Origin: an uncultured Bacteroides sp.
GTDB taxonomy: Bacteria > Bacteroidota > Bacteroidia > Bacteroidales > Bacteroidaceae
Reading direction: 5' to 3'
DNA length: 56,754 bases
Assembly (NCBI GenBank): GCA_944322275.1
Contig: CALUOV010000005.1
Coordinates: 1-56,754, forward strand
Position numbers and translations under genes: made by a program. Positions 52,801 to 56,754 of this stretch are shown piece by piece. The stretch's first letter is position 1. Each line of letters begins with the position of its first letter. Under the pieces are notes generated by a model. The model worked only from the letters and a program-made list of their open reading frames with translations, ran no database searches and was not told the origin of the DNA.

Positions 52801-54107
52801 GGAATAGCCATTTTTGTTTCCGGTTGCAGATTTGCTACACTTTTCAGAAAATCTAGACTACCAGTCCGCATCCGCAGGTTCATACGGAGATCACGGTGCA
52901 GAGTATCTATCAGATGATGCAGTTCTCCCCTACCTTCTAAAGTAAAAGCACCTGGCAATTCGGCTTGGAAACGGGTCAAGTTCATTTGGGCCAGATTGCC
53001 TACAGTTTCTACTCGTAGGTGCAACGGATGGAATGGATAATCGCGCCGGAATGCTTCGGGCAAGTTTTTCCCTGTCAACAACAGGATATCCTCTTTACCG
53101 ATACGAGCGTCCAACCGGGCATTCAGACAACCCCGTTCCGGATTTTCTATCAGTTCTGAGCGAGCATCGGTTTGCAGATTGATTTCGCTATGTGGGGTAA
53201 GCAGCCGTAAATTCGGAATACGTACGCCTTCGGTTGAATCGGCACGAAGATGTCCTGTCAGAGCCGTCACTGATAGTCCCGAACCTTCATTTAGTCCCAA
53301 GTCTGTCAGGTCTGCACGGAAAGTTTTCCCCTGCCAGAACACGGAATCCAGACCGACATGTACGTCCCGCAGGACCAGTCCATAATCCAACGATGCCCCT
53401 TCCAAACGGAATGTTCGCCAGGCATAACATTGCTTGCCCAAGTCGGCTTCGGCTTGTTCCAAACGCAATTCCGCCAACTGCGACTTCAGCGAGATCGAAT
53501 CTCCTGGGAACTGAACGTCCGCTGCCACGTTCCGCATGCGTAGTTCCTTCAATTCCATTGTCCACCGAGGTAAAACCGATACCGAGTCCGACGAGGAAGA
53601 CTCTAGACTGTCCATCAATGCCACCTTCATTCGAACGTTCTGCAACTCGATACGGTTTAATACGGCGTGTTGCTGCTTCAGATCAATGCCGTGAGCAGAG
53701 ACAAAGAAGTGTTCCAAACGGCCTTCCACGTGCATATTCTCCAATAAGCCAACCGTATTTAATTGAACGTCCTTTAATCCAATACCGTCCACATTCACTT
53801 GTCCATGCAATAACGGACGGATTTGTACACCTATTCGCATCTGTCGAACGTAAAGCAGTGTGTCCGGTCGGTTTTCCTTGTGGGTCGTATCCGTTACCAA
53901 CACTCCCCGCACCTGCAAATTCAACGGGAAGTGCAGCTCCACACGCTCCACCGCCACCTGTAGATTCGTGTGCTCCGCTACCAACCGTACGACTTGTTGT
54001 TGTACGAAGTCTTGCACTGGAGGTACATACAGCAGTACCGTCATTACGACCAGCAAGCCTATAAAACTCAATAGTACCCAAAGCCCTATTTTTATTGTCC
54101 TAAGCAT
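49812..54107 (-). CDS. tamB: TamB: inner-membrane-anchored translocation/assembly protein
   Basis: The 1431-residue product has an N-terminal membrane anchor (KIGLWVLLSFIGLLVVMTVLL), then a very long beta-taco of repeated amphipathic strands, and a C-terminal TamB/DUF490 domain with TDYSFRYAQRFFNDRVQIVIGG and ISLEYRLDASGTRYIRV. TamB-like proteins bridge the periplasm and are now thought to move phospholipids to the outer membrane. It lies in one operon with the kinase (18-base gap upstream) and TamL (overlap downstream). Confidence 0.92.
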   Translation of the reverse strand: MLRTIKIGLWVLLSFIGLLVVMTVLLYVPPVQDFVQQQVVRLVAEHTNLQVAVERVELHFPLNLQVRGVLVTDTTHKENRPDTLLYVRQMRIGVQIRPLLHGQVNVDGIGLKDVQLNTVGLLENMHVEGRLEHFFVSAHGIDLKQQHAVLNRIELQNVRMKVALMDSLESSSSDSVSVLPRWTMELKELRMRNVAADVQFPGDSISLKSQLAELRLEQAEADLGKQCYAWRTFRLEGASLDYGLVLRDVHVGLDSVFWQGKTFRADLTDLGLNEGSGLSVTALTGHLRADSTEGVRIPNLRLLTPHSEINLQTDARSELIENPERGCLNARLDARIGKEDILLLTGKNLPEAFRRDYPFHPLHLRVETVGNLAQMNLTRFQAELPGAFTLEGRGELHHLIDTLHRDLRMNLRMRTGSLDFLKSVANLQPETKMAIPDSMLLEADLGLQGEVLSARIKMEENSGKLEADAQYHFITEAYEAKLTVDSLDLHHFLPSDSLRHLTLRAEARGLGTDFSSPQTRLRAQLQLDALRWGAESLRNVGLTAQAGDSIGLTLRAGDLRMDFHARETVDRLLKRSIRLTEILTDQLEDRALNHAALRRALPSAGLYMQAGPKNPLSNRLRRNGICFDQFKLDFSLTPGRGINGRTNLLGLWTDSLRLDTLFFAIHQDSARMRLQGGIVNGPENPRFVCRATLTGEMRSQDAELTLKYVDGEGNIGILLGVNARPLIEGYGRGNGLLLNLLPEQPIIAYRRFNFANRANWVYLHRDGHVYASVDMRSDDGIGLRMMSDLADTASLQNIQIALTRFRLSELSRIMPYLPQLKGLLSVEGHYLQTREALQVTGRSDIKELTYEKQTVGDIGANVSWLPREGGKHYLNAALTLDSMEVVNLKGILDTEIREGETPMNLRATIQRLPLQVANAFIPDGMARLAGQVNGEFHLMGTAEKPLTAGSLTLDSTSVYISALGARYDLSNRPIRLEDGRLKLDAFSIYTTGTNPFTIDGEVNLAAPQGPLADLRLHADAYTLLDAKRTRGSLVYGKVITNLNATVKGPIDALSVRGSMHLLGSTNLTYVLTDSPLTVDDRLSGLVTFVSFADTVSGASVRRLTQSPGGIDLLMAVRIDDAVRLRADLSPDRSKYIELEGGGDLSLRYTPQGDMSLTGRYTLSDGLLKYSLPVIPLKEFHISRGSYVDWKGDVMNPTLDLTAIEQTRASVADGDNGATRMVDFDVSISIKGGLSSPQLQFDIAAPHDATVQNELITMGADERGKQAIAMLATGVYLNSGVKGGGLNMGAALNTVLQSQINSLAGQVKGASISVGVEDRTSAETGEEQTDYSFRYAQRFFNDRVQIVIGGKVSTGAGATNSVESFIDNISLEYRLDASGTRYIRVFYNKNYESVLDGEITETGIGLVLRRKVDRLSELFIFRKKKEEEEILK

Positions 54108-54125
54108 GTCCGTTTCCTTTTGTAG

Positions 54126-56447
54126 TCATTCAGTTTTGTTCGTTTCTGCAATTCTTTTCTCTCCTTCCTCCATCACTTGTCCAATGCCCAACAGTGCCTT
54201 CTTTACACAATCTTTGATTTCTTCCGTGCATTTTCCTCCTTTCAGTCCTTCTAGTTTACGGAGGAGTTTTACGATGTTGCCAACTCCTATTAGCGTGAAG
54301 AGCGGAATCAGTTTATGTGCTACCGCCGCCATTTCTTCAGTATCGCCTTGGCGTGCAGCCTGTTCCAACCGTGAAGCGTTACGTTTTGTCTCTTTCACAA
54401 AGGTCTGCAAAATGTCTTGCGCAGCTTCCGGGTCATCAGCTGAGTAAGCCATCAAGGCTGAAAAATTCGGTTCAGAATCGTATGGAGCAGTTGGAGCAGT
54501 CTCACTACTCATCCCCCCGTACAATTCCGTAGTCAACTCGTCCAGACGGAAAGGTTTATGTAACAACCCCGCGAAGCCCAACTTTGTCATATTCTCTTTC
54601 ATCGTATCTGCACGAGCGGTTACCGCTATCACCGGTATGGTACGTGCTTGTGGAATGTTGGATGCCCTCAGCAGTCGTAGCAAGTCCGGTCCATTAATGG
54701 CCGGCATCTGGATATCTGTCAACAGCGCATCAAAACGTTCCGTACGTAGCGCCTCCAGGACCTCTTCTACTTGCAGACATGTTACTGCTTCTATGCCATC
54801 TCCCTGTAGCAACAGCTTTGTCAGCCGTAGTTGCAGGGCATCGTCGTCTATCAGTAGCAGTTTCAGTGCATTTACTTGTTTTTCATCTGGGCGTATCAGT
54901 TTGTTATCCTCCACAGATTGCGTTTCTTCGCTTTCTGCTCGTTTCTCGTTGTCCCACTCCGCCAAAGGATAGAGCGGCAGTATCACCGTGAATATACTCC
55001 CCTTGCCCGGCTGACTGTCCACTTCTATTTCTCCTTCCAGCAATTCCACCAAAAGGCGTACAATGGACAACCCGAGTCCACATCCTTCCTTACCTTGCGC
55101 TGAGGGCAATCGAGTAAATTCTCCCCAGATACGGTTACGTTCCTCCACCGTCATTCCAAGTCCTGTGTCTACCACTTCGAGCCGTATTGTCCGGCGTATT
55201 CGGTCATAATTAGCCTTCAACGTCACTTCTCCTTGTTCTGTAAACTTTATCGCATTTCCCGTCAAGTTCATCAGAATTTGTCGAATACGCATGGGTGCTC
55301 CCACAAACCGTCCTTCTAGCACCTTATCAACTACGGTCCGTATTTGCAACTTTTTCTCATCCGCCATGGGCCGGAAAGCATCAGCCACCTCTTCTACTAG
55401 TCCGGCTGGACAGAAAGTCACTCGTTTTATCTCTACCGCACCGCGCTCCAGCCGGTGAAACTCCAGCAAATCCGTCACCAACTTCAGCAGATGGTCCGCA
55501 GCTTTGTTCATAGACTCTAGGTAGAAGCGTTGACGCGCATCGTCCGTCAGACGCTCCAGCAAGTCCGCATAACCTTTGATGGTGCCCAAAGGTGCCTTAA
55601 AATCGTGTGTGATGGCCAACATCATTCTTTCTCGTGTGGCCAATAATTGTTCTGCCCGTGCGCGTGCTTCTTCCGTCTGCTTCCGATAACGGTTGTTACG
55701 TGCCACATCCCTGCCTATCACCAGCAGGAATACCGCTGCTAGCGTAATTCCTCCTGCAGCTATTCCCCCCACCGTTCGTGCCGCATGCAACCGTTCCTCC
55801 TGGTCCTTTTGCTGTTGTTCCTTCGCCCGGGCTAATATTTGTCGCTCCTGTCCCTTTAGCAGGCTGTCCATGCGCGCGCTCAGTTCACGATCCATACGTC
55901 CCCAATATTGCTTTCTTCGTTCATCGCGTTCGGCCTGTTCCGTCCGTCCTCGTGCGGCATCCTGTAACATAGCCTTCAGAGAATCCACCGGATTAATTCC
56001 CTCATACGTAACCGTGTCCGTAGCTATCTCCGTGGTGACACGTACATGTATGGTCGTATCTGCCTTGGGAGGTACGAAAGCTTCCCCCAACCGTTTAAAA
56101 AAACCTTTCTTTTTGGGAACGGGAGTCCGCAAGGTGTCGTGTCTGGTCACCACTTGCCTCCTCACTTGTTGCCTTATCACCACCGTATCCTGTTTCTCAA
56201 CGATGCGTGCTATATCCACATCAGTCAACAGGCTGTCTGCTGTACGACTCATCCAATTGAGCATTCTCCGTGTGTTATGGTCCTTTTGCCTAAGTAAGAC
56301 CTGTAGGCTGTCCCACACGACCGTATCACCCGTTTCCGGTCGTGTCAGACGTTCCATTTGTTTATTGACAAAAAGCAGGGTGCCTAACAAGACACTTAGC
56401 ATGAGGACAAAGCCGATACCGATTTTTATTCTTGATACACTTTTCAC
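54126..56447 (-). CDS. Hybrid histidine kinase with REC and Hpt domains
   Basis: It starts with GTG at 56447; 773 residues. It is anchored by TM1 (residues about 9-28) and TM2 (about 226-245), with a periplasmic part rich in charged helices between. HisKA has His281 (AITHDFKAPLG), HATPase has Asn398 in NLTGNAIKFTE, VVDTGLGM and GCGLGLSIVRLL, REC has Asp578 (LLTDIQMPA), and the C-terminal Hpt has His711 (VAHKLIPLFTLIG). A full phosphorelay lacking a DNA-binding output means a separate response regulator is needed. It is upstream of tamB by 18 bases. Confidence 0.93.
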   Translation of the reverse strand: MKSVSRIKIGIGFVLMLSVLLGTLLFVNKQMERLTRPETGDTVVWDSLQVLLRQKDHNTRRMLNWMSRTADSLLTDVDIARIVEKQDTVVIRQQVRRQVVTRHDTLRTPVPKKKGFFKRLGEAFVPPKADTTIHVRVTTEIATDTVTYEGINPVDSLKAMLQDAARGRTEQAERDERRKQYWGRMDRELSARMDSLLKGQERQILARAKEQQQKDQEERLHAARTVGGIAAGGITLAAVFLLVIGRDVARNNRYRKQTEEARARAEQLLATRERMMLAITHDFKAPLGTIKGYADLLERLTDDARQRFYLESMNKAADHLLKLVTDLLEFHRLERGAVEIKRVTFCPAGLVEEVADAFRPMADEKKLQIRTVVDKVLEGRFVGAPMRIRQILMNLTGNAIKFTEQGEVTLKANYDRIRRTIRLEVVDTGLGMTVEERNRIWGEFTRLPSAQGKEGCGLGLSIVRLLVELLEGEIEVDSQPGKGSIFTVILPLYPLAEWDNEKRAESEETQSVEDNKLIRPDEKQVNALKLLLIDDDALQLRLTKLLLQGDGIEAVTCLQVEEVLEALRTERFDALLTDIQMPAINGPDLLRLLRASNIPQARTIPVIAVTARADTMKENMTKLGFAGLLHKPFRLDELTTELYGGMSSETAPTAPYDSEPNFSALMAYSADDPEAAQDILQTFVKETKRNASRLEQAARQGDTEEMAAVAHKLIPLFTLIGVGNIVKLLRKLEGLKGGKCTEEIKDCVKKALLGIGQVMEEGEKRIAETNKTE

Positions 56448-56627
56448 CTTCGTTTATATAAGATTATGCTCCCGCTCCGCTTTAGGCTTGCCGGGTGTTT
56501 TGTAAAATCGAGACTAAGATAAGATTAATAATTGAAAATAGGAAATAGGGAATTGATTATTTAATAAATGGGATGAATTTATAAAATCTATCCATAATTC
56601 TATAACATCCCGTTGATTCGAATACGT

Positions 56628-56635
56628 TATCTTTG
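56628..56635 (+). promoter_or_regulatory. -7 element for the metal ATPase gene
   Basis: TATCTTTG, 24 bases before ATG 56660. A -33 TTTG is not seen at the usual distance. No gene was seen in 56448-56659. Confidence 0.5.
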
Positions 56636-56659
56636 CCGTGGACTGAAAAGGAGTAAACG

Positions 56660-56754
56660 ATGGATAAAAAGAATACAACCCGACAAGAAACCTTCCCCAT
56701 CCTGGGGATGAGTTGCGCCGCCTGCGCCGCCCGCGTGGACAAGACGCTGAACAA
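56660..56754 (+). CDS. Heavy-metal P-type ATPase, N-terminal fragment
   Basis: Only 31 codons lie in the window. After MDKKNTTRQE, the segment FPILGMSCAACAARVDKTLN is the start of a heavy-metal-associated domain with the CxxC copper-binding pair (GMSCAACA). This is the usual N-terminus of copper-exporting CopA-type ATPases. The rest lies beyond the window, so the metal and fold cannot be confirmed. The start follows GGAGTAAACG, a weak ribosome site. Confidence 0.75.
   Translation, partial: MDKKNTTRQETFPILGMSCAACAARVDKTLN

Overview
The window reads as chromosomal DNA of a Bacteroidales gut commensal (Bacteroides, Phocaeicola or a close relative). Three kinds of evidence point there: many outer-membrane TonB receptors and Bacteroidetes-only families (NigD-like lipoprotein, six-bladed beta-propeller lipoproteins, TamL, GG-Bacteroidales peptide maturases); several promoters matching the Bacteroides -33 TTTG / -7 TAnnTTTG pattern with about 20 bases between elements; and a general lack of strong Shine-Dalgarno sequences.

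Region 1 (1-16114, all + strand) is the accessory part and the most interesting. It looks like a biosynthetic cluster for a ribosomally made, post-translationally modified peptide (RiPP). A 90-residue precursor (8964-9236) has a double-glycine leader and a Ser/Thr-rich, six-cysteine core. Around it lie three radical-SAM-type proteins (1222, 2687, 9372), a GT10 fucosyltransferase-like enzyme (4608), a GT2 enzyme (5551), a protein fusing a polypeptide-GalNAc-transferase-like glycosyltransferase to a zinc-less LanC-like domain (10881), a TonB-receptor-like outer-membrane barrel (6484), a C39-peptidase ABC exporter (12569) and an HlyD-type adaptor (14783). A beta-propeller protein cut by the window edge starts the row. 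My model is a Cys-crosslinked and glycosylated secreted peptide, trimmed at Gly-Gly during export. Two genes are damaged: a DUF2264 gene is deleted and frameshifted, and the HlyD gene carries an in-frame TGA where Trp is expected, so export may be impaired in this strain.

Region 2 (16116-23374, - strand) is core genome: the glycine-lipid (commendamide) acyltransferase pair glsB/glsA, then a tight PASTA - RluD - Ddl - acyltransferase - NigD-like - rhodanese operon, and rpmH. Region 3 (23477-34523) holds efp, a GT2, radC, an isolated sufB overlapping cvpA, small lipoproteins, a CYTH protein, a DUF4010/MgtC membrane protein, a TonB receptor and a THUMP-like methyltransferase. Region 4 (34557-40042) pairs a large TonB receptor with a secreted purple-acid-phosphatase-like enzyme. 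Between them is a six-copy, 23-bp-period array of palindromes ending just before the phosphatase promoter. A second beta-propeller lipoprotein follows. Region 5 (40043-47345) holds a GNAT protein, a DUF115-like protein, GT4 and GT2 glycosyltransferases, a zinc-less sirtuin, two cell-envelope proteins and a sugar nucleotidyltransferase. Region 6 (47446-56447, - strand) is an apparent operon of a hybrid histidine kinase, TamB and TamL. The window ends in the first codons of a metal P-type ATPase.

No rRNA, tRNA, CRISPR array or insertion sequence was recognised. No stretch longer than about 300 bases lacks a gene.
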